Below, piece after piece: positions 48,189 through 58,941 of a DNA stretch of 64,000 nt. The stretch is taken from positions 1,304,887-1,368,886 of the forward strand of contig CAJNDS010002335.1 in assembly GCA_905221605.1 (NCBI GenBank). Reading direction: 5' to 3'. The DNA comes from Symbiodinium natans. Lineage: Eukaryota > Sar > Dinophyceae > Suessiales > Symbiodiniaceae. The translations under genes and the position numbers were made by a program. The notes below the pieces were generated by a model, which was not told the origin of the DNA, did no database searches, and saw only the letters and a list, made by a program, of their open reading frames with translations. The first letter of the stretch is position 1, and every line of letters begins with the position of its first letter.

Positions 48189-50089
48189 GGTTGAGGGTTC
48201 AAAAGGTTTAGGGTTCAGGGTTCAGGGTTTAGGGTTCAGGGTTCAGGAACATCCCAAGTTGAGGGTTTAAAGTTCAAAAAGGTTTAGGAACCCTAAACCC
48301 TAAACCCTAAAAAGTTTAGGGTTTAGGGCGTGTGAAGCCCTAACTCTAACCGCCTCGGGTAGTGTAGCGTCTAAACCCTAAACCCTAAACCCTACTAACT
48401 ACTAAACCCTAAACCCTAAAACCCTAAAGCCCTAAAACCCTAAACCCTCAACCCTAAACCCTCAACCCTCAACCCTCAACCCTAAACCCTAAACCCTAAC
48501 CCCCCCCCCCCCTACCCCAAAGTGCCCCTCAATGAGGGCCTAAGGTGCTACCTCATTGCGGATCATGTGGGTAGAGCATAGGCACAGTATTGCAACAATC
48601 TGGGAAGACTTAGGGCACTCAGAGAAGAACCCTAAGCCACCGAAGCCCTCCAGGCCTTGAATTGACTAACCAAGCTCTTGTGTTGTTCAGGGTTTAAGGT
48701 TTGGGGTTTAGGGGTTAAGGTTTGGGGTCTAGGGTTGAGGCAAGTGCAGACAAGCAGTGTTCAGTCCTGTATTAGGCGCTGGCTCAACCAAGCTCCTATG
48801 CAACCAAGTATGCCAAGCATTGCAATGTTTAGGTCTTTGTTGCTGTGCGCTTGCGGGTTTTGTCCCTTTTTTCTGCCTTATTTTGCATCTCATTTTCCAG
48901 GTAGGTTATGTTTTGGCACATTTTGGGTTGGCCTCTAGTGCTTCTACCTGGGAGTACGGACAGCTCTAGGTGGGTCCTCGCCACGACCTACCCCCTATGA
49001 ACAACCCCCCCTTTGAATAAGCCGACTAGCTCCCTTATTCATCCTCTGAGAATCACATTTATTACTAAGCCCTTACACAGCCGACCAGCACCCTTATTCA
49101 TGCCCCTTAGTTAGAAGCCTTATCTAAAATACCCGACCTGAGAATTCTTCTCCTTCAGACCTCAGCTCCTCAACACCCCCCCCTCCCACACGTAGCCCAG
49201 CGGTACCCTTTTTGCTTGGGTCAATGGTTCCCTTATAAAGTGACCGAACCCCAAGGTGCCCTTGTTATAATGCTAGGACCCAGAGCAGGGCCATTTCCCC
49301 TTTTTTCAGGGTTTAGGTTCCCTTCTCAACCCCTTGTAAACCAAAAAGGGCGCCCTTTTGTTTCTAGGTGACTCCTGGATATAGAATATGGTTACAGGGC
49401 TACCACTAAACCCAAAGCCAAAAAAGAAACTCTCAGAGGCCACCGTGGCCGGGGCCTTGGAGTTTTAGGTTTAGGGTTTAGGGTTCGGGTTTAGAGTTTA
49501 GGGTTTAGGGCAGTTTAGGGTTTAGGGTTTCTAGGGTTTAGGGTTCAGGGTTCTGCCAAGAGCGGAATCCTGCCACCCTAAACCTTGCACCCGTGCCGTA
49601 CTCAGGAAGGAGTTTCGGGTTTGGGGTTCAGAGGCTTTGGGGCGTTTTTACTACTACAAGGCTTCAGGACGTTAAGGATTAGGTGTTTGGGGGTAAGAAG
49701 GTTTGTTCGCTTCCCACGAAACCCATGCAACCCATCAGCAGATTCCTTGTTTCAAGTTCAGTGCCCCCACATGCACCACAACCCCCCCCCATCCATTTTG
49801 GAACGAGAGGAACTCCCAAAAAGGGTTTTGGGCTGAGAGTTGAGGGTTTAGGGTTTATTGCCCTCGTACCTTGATAGGGCCAGTGTCTGGGGTTTCGGGT
49901 TTAGAGCTTAGGATCCCCTAAACCCTCAACTCCAAACCCCAAAAACACAAAACCCAAATAACCCAAACCTCAATCTCCCTCCCACCCCTTACCCATAAAA
50001 TCACACTCCCAACCCGAAATCCTGCACCCGAAGCCCCAAAGCCCCCCCCCCCCCATGCCTCTCCCTGGACAGCTGCCACACTCAGGCAG
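48189..50089 (+). other. Long intron or intron group without assigned exon
   Basis: Holds mixed telomere-like arrays (48280-48500), a poly-C tract, a non-repetitive stretch 48730-48990 that is open in two frames but lacks a recognisable motif, and the nested E/D element pair at 49192. Confidence 0.5.
49192..49405 (+). mobile_element. Family E element with nested family D element
   Basis: Outer ends CGTAGCCCAGCGGTACCC and ATATGGTTACAGGGCTACC match family E. Between GTTATAATG and AATATGG lies a family D copy (49273-49384, CTAGGACCCAGAGCAGGGCC to GACTCCTGGATATAG). Confidence 0.65.
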
Positions 50090-50163
50090 TGACTTACCAA
50101 GTCGTGAACGTCGAGGTGCAGATGACCGTGGCTGACGCTGCGGCGATCACCCAGAATGCGTCG
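50090..50163 (+). CDS. Exon, beta-strand repeat domain segment
   Basis: AGGCAG acceptor; TYQVVNVEVQMTVADAAA then ITQNAS; GC donor (TCGGCCTG). Alternating hydrophobic strand followed by VADxAA recalls a repeated extracellular beta domain I remember from dinoflagellate proteins, usually ending in a strand then RRL (see 54005). Inference only. Confidence 0.65.
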
Positions 50164-50403
50164 GCCTGAAAAGGTAGGGTTTACGGTTTAGGGCTCAGTC
50201 CTGGCATGAAGCAGCTTCCAGGTTCAAAAAGGGCTCAGGATTGAGGATTTCCGAGAGCTCAGAAGCCTACTGCAAAAAGGGTCTTAGGATTTAAGACTTC
50301 GGCTGCCGGATCGATTCGGATGTCTGTACAAGTAAAAGGTCTATTGGTTTATGTTTTATGCGAGTAAACTCTTGGTAATCGTGTCGTCTGTAGGGCCCAT
50401 TCC

Positions 50404-50547
50404 TTGGGATGTTCCCCCTTGTACTAACTGTCCTCTTGGCAATAGTGTCGTCTTTAGGGCCCATTCCTTGGGATTATCATAGGGATTGGAGTACCCCCGA
50501 TTGTAATCCCTACGAAGGAGCTGTTAGTATAAGGGGGAACATCCCAA
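50404..50547 (+). mobile_element. Family B element with an inserted duplicated segment
   Basis: TTGGGATGTTCCCCCTTGTA to AAGGGGGAACATCCCAA. The flanking GTCGTCTGTAGGGCCCATTC is copied inside the left arm as GTCGTCTTTAGGGCCCATTC, a tandem duplication across the element's end. Confidence 0.65.
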
Positions 50548-51052
50548 CCCTAAACCCTAAACCCTAAACCCTAAACCCTACACCCTACACCCTACACCCT
50601 ACACCCTAAACCCTAAACCCTAAACCCTAACCCATTCCTATACTCTGCCGGCCTCTGCCCGTCGAACCAAGGTGTCGGTCATTGACGCTATGAGGTGCGG
50701 CGTTTGCGCAAAGATCGACTCTTAGGGTTCAGGGTTTCGGGTTCTGGGATTAGGGTTTGGGGTTTAGGGTTTAGGGTTTAGGGTTAGGGTTTAGGGTTTA
50801 AAGCATAAGGCTCCTAAAAAGCCAATGAGCCTAGACCCTAAAGCCTGTGGGCTTGGAATTCCTGGAAAGAAGTCCTTCCCTTGGGCAGATGGTGTGGCAA
50901 CTGTCATGGTTGCTCTTCGCAAAAGCTTTGAAGCCACAGCCTCCCCCAGCTGCGTTCCAAAGAGGTGGGAGGAGCATGGGAGCCAGGGCGGGTGTGCAAC
51001 TCTATTCTGTTATTTATTAAGGCTCCTGTACTAGGCGGTTTGTCAAAGGCAA

Positions 51053-51212
51053 TCTTGAGGGGCACCAGAAAAGATTTGGTCGCCTTCAGCTGGCATCTAG
51101 TAGCAGTGCAGGACGCGTCTGTGATTCTTTACTTGAGGGGCACCAGAAAAGATTTGGTCGCCTTCAGCTGGCATCTAGTGGCAGTGCAGGACGCGTCTGC
51201 GATTCTTTATTA
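51053..51212 (+). repeat. 78-bp tandem duplication
   Basis: GAGGGGCACCAGAAAAGATT through GGACGCGTCTGTGATTCTTTA is repeated once almost perfectly; a frame open across both copies reads RGTRKDLVAFSWHLVAVQDA twice. Confidence 0.85.
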
Positions 51213-51457
51213 TAGGGGCCCCGAAACACACATAAACATGAGGATTCTACAAACACGGTTTTCCAGAATCCCCCTTCTAAGGGCCCTTATGCCCCAGTAG
51301 TAGGTGCTTATGTTGTTTATGTAGTTTTTGGGCCCCTATATTATGGTCGATAGTGCCTTCGTTGCCGCGAGTATGATAGTGAGCATGCTCATGAAGATTG
51401 TAGTTATGATCTTTGGCACATTTCATTTAAGCCCTGAGCCCCTAAGCTCTCTGGCAG

Positions 51458-51491
51458 GGGCATTGGCAGCGGCGTTCTTCCTGGTGTCAGG
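51458..51491 (+). CDS. Candidate exon, hydrophobic
   Basis: CTGGCAG acceptor; ALAAAFFLVS; donor GTTTAGG. Could be part of a membrane segment. Confidence 0.4.
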
Positions 51492-51554
51492 GTTTAGGGT
51501 TTGGGGTATAGGGTTTACCGTTTACGGTCTAGGGTTTAGGGCTTAGGGTTCAAG

Positions 51555-51647
51555 CTGTGCTTGGCACAGCGGTTAGCCAAACGCAGGCAAGCAATGGCGA
51601 CGTTGCTGTCTGTACCTGTGGCGTCTCGGCCTGCATCTTTGCAATAG
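51555..51647 (+). CDS. Exon, Ala/Val-rich with CTC motif
   Basis: TTCAAG acceptor; AVLGTAVSQTQASNGDVA then VCTCGVSACIFAI; donor GTTTTAG. Thirty codons open; C-T-C-G recalls the G modules. Confidence 0.55.
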   Translation: MCLAQRLAKRRQAMATLLSVPVASRPASLQ

Positions 51648-51837
51648 GTTTTAGGGAGAGAGGGTTTAGGATATCTTGAGTTCATGAAAGTGTGAAGAAA
51701 CACTAAACCCCAAAAAAACACTGTGTTGCCACTCTAGCCCCAAACCCTAAACCCCGCATGCTCTTGGATGATGTTGCTTCGTGCGCCGTGCATTGCGTGG
51801 CGCTCTCGCCTTGGAGTCACGCACATGCATACTCCTC

Positions 51838-51905
51838 AGGGTTTAGGGTTTAGGGTTTAGGGTTTAGGGTTTAGGGTTTAGGGTTTAGGGTTTAGGGTTT
51901 AGGGT
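51838..51905 (+). repeat. Telomere-like array (TTTAGGG)n
   Basis: Nine or ten units. Confidence 0.9.
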
Positions 51906-52451
51906 TATACTCTTCATGAAAGGCGGAAAAACTGCCGTCGACTTTTGGAGCATGAGAGGACACAGATGCTACGTAGGGCCCTTGTAGTATTCTGTGTTTT
52001 CCCTCCGCCACCTCGTCTCGCGCACTCCTTGGCCCTCATCGCCCCCACCGCACCGCCCGCACCCCCCCCCCCTCTGCACCTCCCACCCCGCTTCTTGTGC
52101 CTCCTAAAACTCGGCGCGGGGCTGGATTTTCATTGATTTGTTGTACAAGCTTAGTGCAATCGCGGTTTCGGTGAGCTGGCTTGTCATGGTCAACAGCAAC
52201 AAGAAGAACGGTAGCAAAGAAGCTGCAGCACCATCCGTACTCGCTCTGCAGTGCGGCCTACGCGTACTTCTGAAAGGGGTTTTTTGGTTTCTCAGGTTGA
52301 TCTTGTTAACCCTAAACCCTAAACCCTAAACCCTAAACCCTAAACCGTTCAAGGTTCCCTTGTAAAGTATCCAAGCCCGAAAAGGGTGCCCTTATTGTAA
52401 TGTGGTTACTGAGCTACCAATGCTCTGAACGAAGCATCGTGGAGCCAACAG

Positions 52452-52478
52452 TCGCTTGAGGAAGTGCATGGGAAGCTT
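52452..52478 (+). CDS. Micro-exon
   Basis: CCAACAG acceptor; nine codons SLEEVHGKL; consensus donor GTGAGT. Confidence 0.5.
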
Positions 52479-52621
52479 GTGAGTCTCCAGCTCACTCTAT
52501 GTCGAGCGTTGCCAAAAATAGACACTATCATTTAATTTTCCATAATCAGCGCATATATATATATATATATATATCCAATCTTCTTGGTATCTTTCTTTTT
52601 TGAAACAGTGAGTGCGAGAGA

Positions 52622-52653
<32 letters not shown>

Positions 52654-53216
52654 TACGAACCCAACCGAAGATTTTGCCGAGACATGAAGCTTTCAAACTC
52701 TCAGGGGGCATTCAACCAAACCTGTTGAACCTGCAGTAATGTTACCCTAAACCCTGATCCCTAAACCCTAAATATCTTCACAATGTTAAGTTACAAGTTA
52801 CAAGCTTGTTCACGTCTGAGCGGACGTTTGTCGCTGCTTGTGCTTTCCCACACCGGCATAATTCGGGCTGTGGGTTTGCCAGCTGATGGAGCAGAGTCTG
52901 TGGTTTAGGGTTTAGGGTTTAGGGTTTAGGGTTTAGGGTTTAGGGTTTAGGGTTTTCAAAAGAGGTTTGGCGTTTAGGGCTTGAGCTGTGGGGTTTGGGG
53001 TTACTGTCGAATATACCTTGCTTTGGAGTCGGTGTGTGTGCCTTCAGGAAACGTTGGTTGAGTGCCTGGGGACGCCTGGGTTTTTGTCCCTGGCGTGAAG
53101 GAGTCGGCCGTTGTGGGGGTGGGTTTGGGGGGCCCTAAACCCTAAACCCTAAACCCTAAACCCTAAACCCTAAACCCTAAACCCTAAACCCTAAACCCTA
53201 AACCGGGTAGAACAAG

Positions 53217-53279
53217 GCTCGGGATATTCCGAATGTTTTCGCTGCAACTCCAGGGGGCTTGAGACCGACCCCCTCAACT
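53217..53279 (+). CDS. Micro-exon, cysteine module
   Basis: ACAAG acceptor after a CCCTAAA array; SGYSECFRCNSRGLETDPLN; donor GTACCG. SGYSEC recalls GYSYC of 10572. Confidence 0.55.
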
Positions 53280-53409
53280 GTACCGAATTGCCTTAAACCC
53301 CCCCCCCCCCCCAATTCTTCAAGATTTACGGTTTAGGGCAAAACATGGTGCCTCAAACATTCTTATACTGATTCGTCTGCAAGTTTCCAACGATTTTTTT
53401 GGATGTGGC

Positions 53410-53612
53410 GTTCCCCGCCTCTGTGAAGGGCCTTCCCCGCTGATGCTCATGATGCTGCCGCTGATGCTCATGATGCTCGCCGCGCCTGCTCTGTGAAGGG
53501 CCTTCGCCGCTGATGCTCATGATGCTCGCTGGGGGCGCCTGTTCTGTGAAGAGCCTTCGCAGCTTTTTTCTCATGATGCTCGCTGGGGGGGCCTGCTCTG
53601 TGAAGGGCCTTT
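53410..53612 (+). repeat. About 60-bp tandem repeat
   Basis: CTCTGTGAAGGGCCTTC, CGCTGATGCTCATGATGCTC and GCTGGGGGCGCCTG recur in four diverged units. Confidence 0.8.
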
Positions 53613-53654
53613 GCAGGTGTTTAGGGCTTAGGGCAGTCTAGGGTTTAGAGTTCT

Positions 53655-53776
53655 GTGGTGGTGGTTGTGGTGTTGGTGCGTGGTGGAGTGTGGATGTGCG
53701 CGATGGAGTGGTGGTGGTGCTGGTGGTGGTGGTGGTGCAGTGGTGGTGGTGGTGGTGCAGTGGTGCTGGTGGTGAG
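53655..53776 (+). repeat. GGT trinucleotide repeat
   Basis: GGTGGTGGT with GTG and GCA interruptions. It is the complement of the Thr-coding ACC repeat type, but no antisense exon structure is evident. Confidence 0.85.
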
Positions 53777-54004
53777 CGGTGGGTCTAATCCATATTGGCG
53801 TCAATCCAGGCTAGCGTTCGCTGTCCCCGGCTGTGCCATAGGGTTCACAACCAAAAAGTACAAGTGACAACTACTACATCAGCTATAAGAATAGTATTCG
53901 GTTCATAACCAAAAAAGACAAGTCACCTTAGTTATAACATCATCATCACAGGGCCTCTGGCGCCGATATCAGCACTTGCCCCCTCTGCTGTGATGCTGCC
54001 CTAG

Positions 54005-54044
54005 GACCGGGTGAGCCTGACCTTCGTGACCTCGCGACGTCTGC
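54005..54044 (+). CDS. Micro-exon, beta domain end
   Basis: CCCTAG acceptor; DRVSLTFVTSRRL; donor GTACGG. Strand followed by RRL complements exon 50090. Confidence 0.65.
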
Positions 54045-54099
54045 GTACGGAGGAGTGACGGGTTCGCCTCAACGAATCCTAACCCCATCCTATTTCGGG

Positions 54100-54195
54100 T
54101 TTAGGGGTTTAGGGGTTTAGGGGTTTAGGGGTTTAGGGGTTTAGGGGTTTAGGGGTTTAGGGGTTTAGGGGTTTAGGGGTTTAGGGGTTTCGGGG
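54100..54195 (+). repeat. Variant array (TTTAGGGG)n
   Basis: About eleven homogeneous 8-bp units. Confidence 0.95.
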
Positions 54196-54533
54196 TTTCG
54201 GGGTTTCGGGTTTAGGGTTTCTATACCCTAACAAGCCCTGAAGACCCAAATCCTCAAAAAAAACCCTAGGAGCCTGAGCTAGCCTAAGGCCTACACCCCA
54301 AACCACGGTTTAAGTCTAAGGTTGGAACCCTGGGCCCCGGAGTATGCTCCCTTACCCTTAAAACACTAAACCCTAAACCCTAAACCCTTGTTTATAGGGA
54401 TCCGAAGTATGGGCCCTGGTTATACATAGCATACAAGGGTGATAGATAAAACAAGGGACCCAATTTGAGGGCCCTAAACCCTAAACCCTAAACCCTAAAC
54501 CCTAAGCCCTAAACCCTAAACCCTAAACCCAAG

Positions 54534-54602
54534 ATGGAGGGTCCTGGGGGCCAGGATGCCACACGCCAGCTGTCCACCACTCTGACCGCGCAGGGACTCC
54601 CA
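54534..54602 (+). CDS. Exon, beta/alpha domain segment
   Basis: CCAAG acceptor after CCCTAAA; exactly 23 codons MEGPGGQDATRQLSTTLTAQ then GLP; perfect donor GTAAGTG. Confidence 0.7.
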
Positions 54603-54992
54603 GTAAGTGCTTCCCCTCCTGGGCGGGGGGGGGGGGGGCTTTGCGAAGTTTGGGGTTAGGGTTTAGGGTTTAGGGTTTAGGCTAAGGTTAATTGCCTTGC
54701 TTTTGGAGGCAGGTCCTCTTATCTTACAGACCCCCCCCCGCCCCCCACAGACAAAAACAGGTTCTGGTCTACATGACATCGTGCCCACCACCACGAAATC
54801 CTCCCTAAACCATCTAACATAAAACCATCCTACCAGTTGCACGATTAGTAATCATACCAGTAGAACAACTACATAATGTTTATATTCAAAACAATAACCA
54901 TATTTTTTTAACCATGCATGACAAATGTTCTTGTCCCAGGGATAGTCGCATTCAAGTGCCCTAAACCCTAAACCCTAAACCCTTCACCCCAG

Positions 54993-55098
54993 GATCTTCG
55001 AGGTGACCTTTGATGACGTGACCACCGCCACCACTAAGAAAGAGGCAGCGTTTGGGGCTGGTGGCTTTGAATTCCCTGGACTCCCCACATTCCCCCAA
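54993..55098 (+). CDS. Exon, extracellular-type segment
   Basis: CCCCAG acceptor; IFEVTFDDVTTATTKKEAAF then GAGGFEFPGLPTFPQ; donor GTTCGG. 35 codons, alternating strand start and Gly/Phe-rich tail; no stop in this frame. Confidence 0.7.
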
Positions 55099-55437
55099 GT
55101 TCGGTTTAGGGTTTAGGGCTTAGGGCTTAGGGCTTAGGGTTTAGGGTTTAGGGTTTATGGATTATGGACTAAATACCCCAAACCCTAAACCCCGAATTTG
55201 GGTTTGGGGGAACGGGATGCCCTTACAAAGCCCTCAGCCCGACCCCTCAACGCCCAGAGACAAGGGGTACATAAAAAGAGGCGTTGGGGGTTCGAGCTGT
55301 TTATTGAACAAGTAACCCCAAGAGGACACCCCCCCCCCAAAAAAAAAACACAATGCAAGAACTAAAAGAGAAAAACATTCCAAGAACAACAAAGACCTCT
55401 TCTTATACCGAACATCACAAGCCAAATAGACAAAACG

Positions 55438-55535
55438 AGGAGCCAGTGCGGGCCCTGGTTCCCGTTCTTAATGGCCAGTCCTCTCCCCTTTAAGCTACAA
55501 AAGGGTACCCTTTCTATTCCTAGGTACCTCTGAGA
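55438..55535 (+). mobile_element. Family D-like element
   Basis: GGAGCCAGTGCGGGCCCTGG to AAAGGGTACCCTTTCTATTCC and TAGGTACCTC. Confidence 0.45.
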
Positions 55536-55564
55536 CTGAACCCCAAACCCTCAACCCTGGCGTG

Positions 55565-55575
55565 TGGCAAAAACC

Positions 55576-55649
<74 letters not shown>

Positions 55650-55656
55650 ACCCTAA
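55565..55656 (+). repeat. Variant array (CCCTCAA)n
   Basis: Twelve homogeneous 7-bp units. Confidence 0.95.
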
Positions 55657-55688
55657 ACCCTATAAACCCTAAACCCTACCTTATATAG

Positions 55689-55780
55689 CCGTGCCCGTAC
55701 AACCTGGGATGCAGCTTCTAGCAGGGCGTAGCTTGCGCCGGGCCTCAAGCGGACCAAGCGGACCCTACCGCCCTGGCCCG
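55689..55780 (+). CDS. Exon, Arg/Gly/Pro-rich
   Basis: TATATAG acceptor; VPVQPGMQLLAGRSLRRA then SSGPSGPYRPGP; donor GTTTAGGG. SLRRA parallels TSRRL of 54005 and GRRLS of 39002. Confidence 0.6.
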
Positions 55781-55918
55781 GTTTAGGGTTTAGGGTTTAG
55801 GGTTTCGGGTTTAGGGTTTCGGGTTAAGGGTTTAGGGTTTCGATTTGAGGGTATGTATGTCAGTACCACGGGAAGTTCAAGCATCCCTAAGCTAGCCGCG
55901 GCCCACTTTCCCGATCAG

Positions 55919-55954
55919 GTCGCGGCCACGCTAACGCCGGCGCAAACGACACAG
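55919..55954 (+). CDS. Micro-exon
   Basis: CGATCAG acceptor; twelve codons VAATLTPAQTTQ; GC donor (CAGGCC). Resembles TTLTAQ of 54534. Confidence 0.5.
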
Positions 55955-56032
55955 GCCAAACCCAGTGAGCTACCACATTTCAGCCATATCGCGTTGGTTA
56001 GAATGAATCATGGGAGAGATGCAGGCCCTCAA

Positions 56033-56155
56033 CCCTAAACCCTAAACCCTAAACCCTAAACCCTAACCCTAAACCCTAAACGTTTAGGGTTTAGGGTTTA
56101 GGGTTTAGGGTTTAGGGTTTAGGGTTTAGGGTTTAGGGTTTAGGGTTTAGGGTCC
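56033..56155 (+). repeat. CCCTAAA array joined directly to a TTTAGGG array
   Basis: C-strand units to 56080, then CCCTAAACGTTTAGGG at the turn, then eleven G-strand units: a perfect inverted pair with no spacer. Confidence 0.95.
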
Positions 56156-56359
56156 GTGCTCTGCTGCGGACCCTTTCAACAGAAGACGGAGCCTCGTGTT
56201 CTCGGGGACGAGAGGAGCCCGCACAGGGTTTCCCGGAGGTATCCTACGTAGTACAGGGTCAAAGATCCTGTTCTTCCCCAAGGAGATCCCTTAGGGTATA
56301 GGGCTTAAGGTTTAGGGATGTTTAGGGCTTAAACTAAGATCCCCAGTGAGACCAGGTTA

Positions 56360-56505
56360 CGTACCTTAGCAAGGATTGTGTGCTTAAGCTTAAGGCTACC
56401 TACCCCTAGACCGTAGACTTCTAAAGCCACGTACTTTGTCTAGTAAGGATTGTGTGCTTAAGCTTAAGGCTACCTACCCCTAGACCGTAGACTTCTAAAG
56501 CCTAA
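56360..56505 (+). repeat. Tandem duplication of about 70 bp
   Basis: AAGGATTGTGTGCTTAAGCT through CCGTAGACTTCTAAAGCC occurs twice with few differences. Confidence 0.85.
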
Positions 56506-56563
56506 ACATCCCTAAACAACTATTCGTTGTCTTGGGCGTTCGCTACCGCCAAAGCCTGTCCAG

Positions 56564-56616
56564 GAGATCGGATCCAAGCTGACGGACTTGGGCGGGGGCA
56601 AGAGGGTCTTGGGGAG
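56564..56616 (+). CDS. Exon
   Basis: CTGTCCAG acceptor; EIGSKLTDLGGGKRVLG; donor GTGTTT. Clean frame; GC-rich third positions. Confidence 0.65.
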
Positions 56617-56634
56617 GTGTTTACGCACGAATCA

Positions 56635-56774
56635 TACTTGGAGGTTCAGGATCCTAGCCAATTGTGACTGTACCTATAACCCACTTAGAAGCCCCTGAAG
56701 CGCCCTAAAATGGTTATAATTTAGGTTGTAAGTACAGTTATCATTGGTTAATAAGTACCATGAACCTTCGAGTA
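56635..56774 (+). mobile_element. Family A element
   Basis: TACTTGGAGGTTCAGGATCC at the left; AAGTACCATGAACCTTCGAGTA at the right; symmetric TTATAACC cores. Confidence 0.8.
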
Positions 56775-57378
56775 GGATTTGGGGATTACAGGGTTTTGGG
56801 CTTAGGCCACAGGCAGCCTGGTGAAAGGCAGAAGTTTGCGCCATAGGGCTTTTTGTGTGGTGCTTGTGGGGGGCTTGCTTGCAACTTGACTACCATGGTG
56901 CGGCAGGTGTACTTCAGCTACACCAGGTGTAAGCCAACAAAGCGTAGGTAGGCCTTCTTTCTACAGCTGCCCAAAAACAAGAAATCCCATGCTTTGGATT
57001 CAGAAGCCCTAAACCCTTAACCCGATGTCAAAATTATGATCCTTTTTGCGAACCGTAATTTGGACAACCACCCATATGTTGTACTGGTTTTCAGGGGGTC
57101 CACCCGATGTCTGCCTGGCGCGGTGGAGAGTTGCGAAGATCTTGGGGTCTCAGGGTTTAGGGTTTGGAGTTTAGGGTTTAGGGTTCCCTCTAAGCCCGGC
57201 CTGTCTTGGGGGCCCCCGACTTACACTATGCAACAGCTGACCCTCTTCCGATACCACGCACGCCTAAACCTTAAAGCTCTGAACCCTGAACTCCTTGACC
57301 CTCAACCCCAAACCCTAAACCCCACCGTAAAACTCCGAATTCTATGTTTGGGAAAGACTAACCCCCTGAAAGACTAAG

Positions 57379-57423
57379 ACCAAGAACTTGTCCAAGACTC
57401 GGAAAGACGCAGACTCACGCAGG
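57379..57423 (+). CDS. Candidate exon, basic
   Basis: GACTAAG acceptor; TKNLSKTRKDADSR in one frame, QELVQDSERRRLTQ in another; GC donor possible. Confidence 0.35.
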
Positions 57424-57951
57424 GCTCAGGGTTTGGGGTCTAGGAAGAAAAGGTTTGCAGGGTTTAGGGTTTCAGGTTTAGGGTTTAGGGTTAGGGTTTA
57501 GGGGGCTATACCACAAAACTGTACTGCTCAGGCCCTTATGGATACTTCCATAGCTTCCCATATGGGGGATTATATTTATGAAGCTGTGTTTTTTTCAGAT
57601 GGTTTTAAGGGCCATCCTTTCGTTCCGCATGAGGAACCCTAAACCCCTCAACCGCCAAACGTTTCAACCCTAAACCTTAACCCGAAACCCTAAACCCGAA
57701 ACCCGAAACGGGTCTAGGGTTTTAACCCCTCAACCCCCAAACCCCAAGAACCAGTAGGGTCCACTGCCTCAGCACCTGGTGCGACGACTCTGGCTTGGGT
57801 TTGTCAAGGTTTAGGCTTTAGCGTGATGGGTAAAGACCGAAGTTCGTTTCCGCAAGTTAACAGTGTTCTCCTAGTGAGAGAGTAGCACTGCCATGGTGTG
57901 CTGGGCCTTCTTCACCACGAATTTCGGCCTTCGAGAAGTCCACAATGACAG

Positions 57952-58005
57952 CTGGCTTGTACAGAACGCCAAATCAGGTCTCGTTTTGATTGCCGCCCAG
58001 AGGAG
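57952..58005 (+). CDS. Micro-exon
   Basis: ATGACAG acceptor; eighteen codons LACTERQIRSRFDCRPEE; GC donor GCTTAGGG. A second frame (SWLVQNAKSGLVLIAAQRR) is also open. Confidence 0.45.
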
Positions 58006-58776
58006 GCTTAGGGTTTAGGGTTTAGGGTTTAGGGTTTAGGGTTTAGGGTTTAGGGTTTAGGGTTTAGGGTTTAGGGCTCTGAAGTTTAGGGTTTGAGGGT
58101 TAAGAGTTTTTGAGCTTGAGGGTTAAGAGTCTTGGGGATTAGGGTCTCGGGCCTTAGGGGTTAAAGGGGCTAGGGTCTTTCTAAGCCCCGTGCTTGAAAC
58201 CAGCGCAGGATGTGGGATTCCAGGGCAGCGTGCAGGCGCGCTCCACGCCACCTCTTGCCCCCCCTCCCCCTCCCCCACGCCCCACCACCCCCCCAGGTTA
58301 AACCCTGTTCCCTAAGTTCTCAAGGTTTGGCAGGAGTCCAGATGTAACGCGGAGGCGTTGAAGATGAAGTCTCTTTATTCAACATGTACACGTAAAACTT
58401 AGCCCATGAATACCGTTTCTACTGGTTTAAGCGATCATGATGTATAGAAGGAGTTCGTTGCGGGGTTAATGGTGTTCGGGGGTTTGCTTAGGGCATGCGG
58501 GGTCGGTGAGGGTATCTTGTGCTTCCGCCTTATCCCAAACCCTCAACCCTCAACACACCCATACCCCCCTAAACCCTAAACCCTAAACCCTAAACCCTAA
58601 ACCCTAAACCCTAAACCCTAAACCCTAAACCCTAAACCCTAAACCCTAAACCCTAAACCCTAAACCCTAAACCCTAAACCCTAAACCCTAAACACTAAAA
58701 ACTAAACCCTAAACCCTAAACCCTAAACCCTAAACCCTAAACCCTAAACCCAAGCCCAAAGCACACGTTCTGCCAG
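58006..58776 (+). other. Intron with long arrays, no exon assigned
   Basis: Contains a TTTAGGG array, a C-rich stretch at 58255-58300, unique sequence 58320-58540 without a supported exon, and the long CCCTAAA array that follows. Confidence 0.5.
58567..58750 (+). repeat. Longest telomere-like array (CCCTAAA)n
   Basis: About twenty-six units with two point variants, ending just before exon 58777. Confidence 0.95.
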
Positions 58777-58869
58777 TCAGACTCCGGACATAGGCCTGTG
58801 AGGGCTGACTGCAGCCATGCAGGTTTGGGGATCCCGGCTTGTGGTATCTGGCGCTGCTCCTGTCATTAT
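58777..58869 (+). CDS. Exon, cysteine module
   Basis: TGCCAG acceptor shortly after a CCCTAAA array; exactly 31 codons SDSGHRPVRADCSHAGLG then IPACGIWRCSCHY; donor GTTTAGGG. Four cysteines, CGxxxCSC. Confidence 0.6.
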
Positions 58870-58941
58870 GTTTAGGGTTTAGGGTTTAGGGTTTAGGGTT
58901 TAGGGTTTAGGGTTGATGGTTCAAGCGTTTCAGGGTTTAGG

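Noticed and set aside
49918-50100. Minus-strand 60-codon frame
   Set aside because: Antisense to C-rich telomere-like sequence; no motif.
53410-53612. CRISPR-like spaced repeats
   Set aside because: Diverged tandem repeat of about 60 bp without unique spacers.
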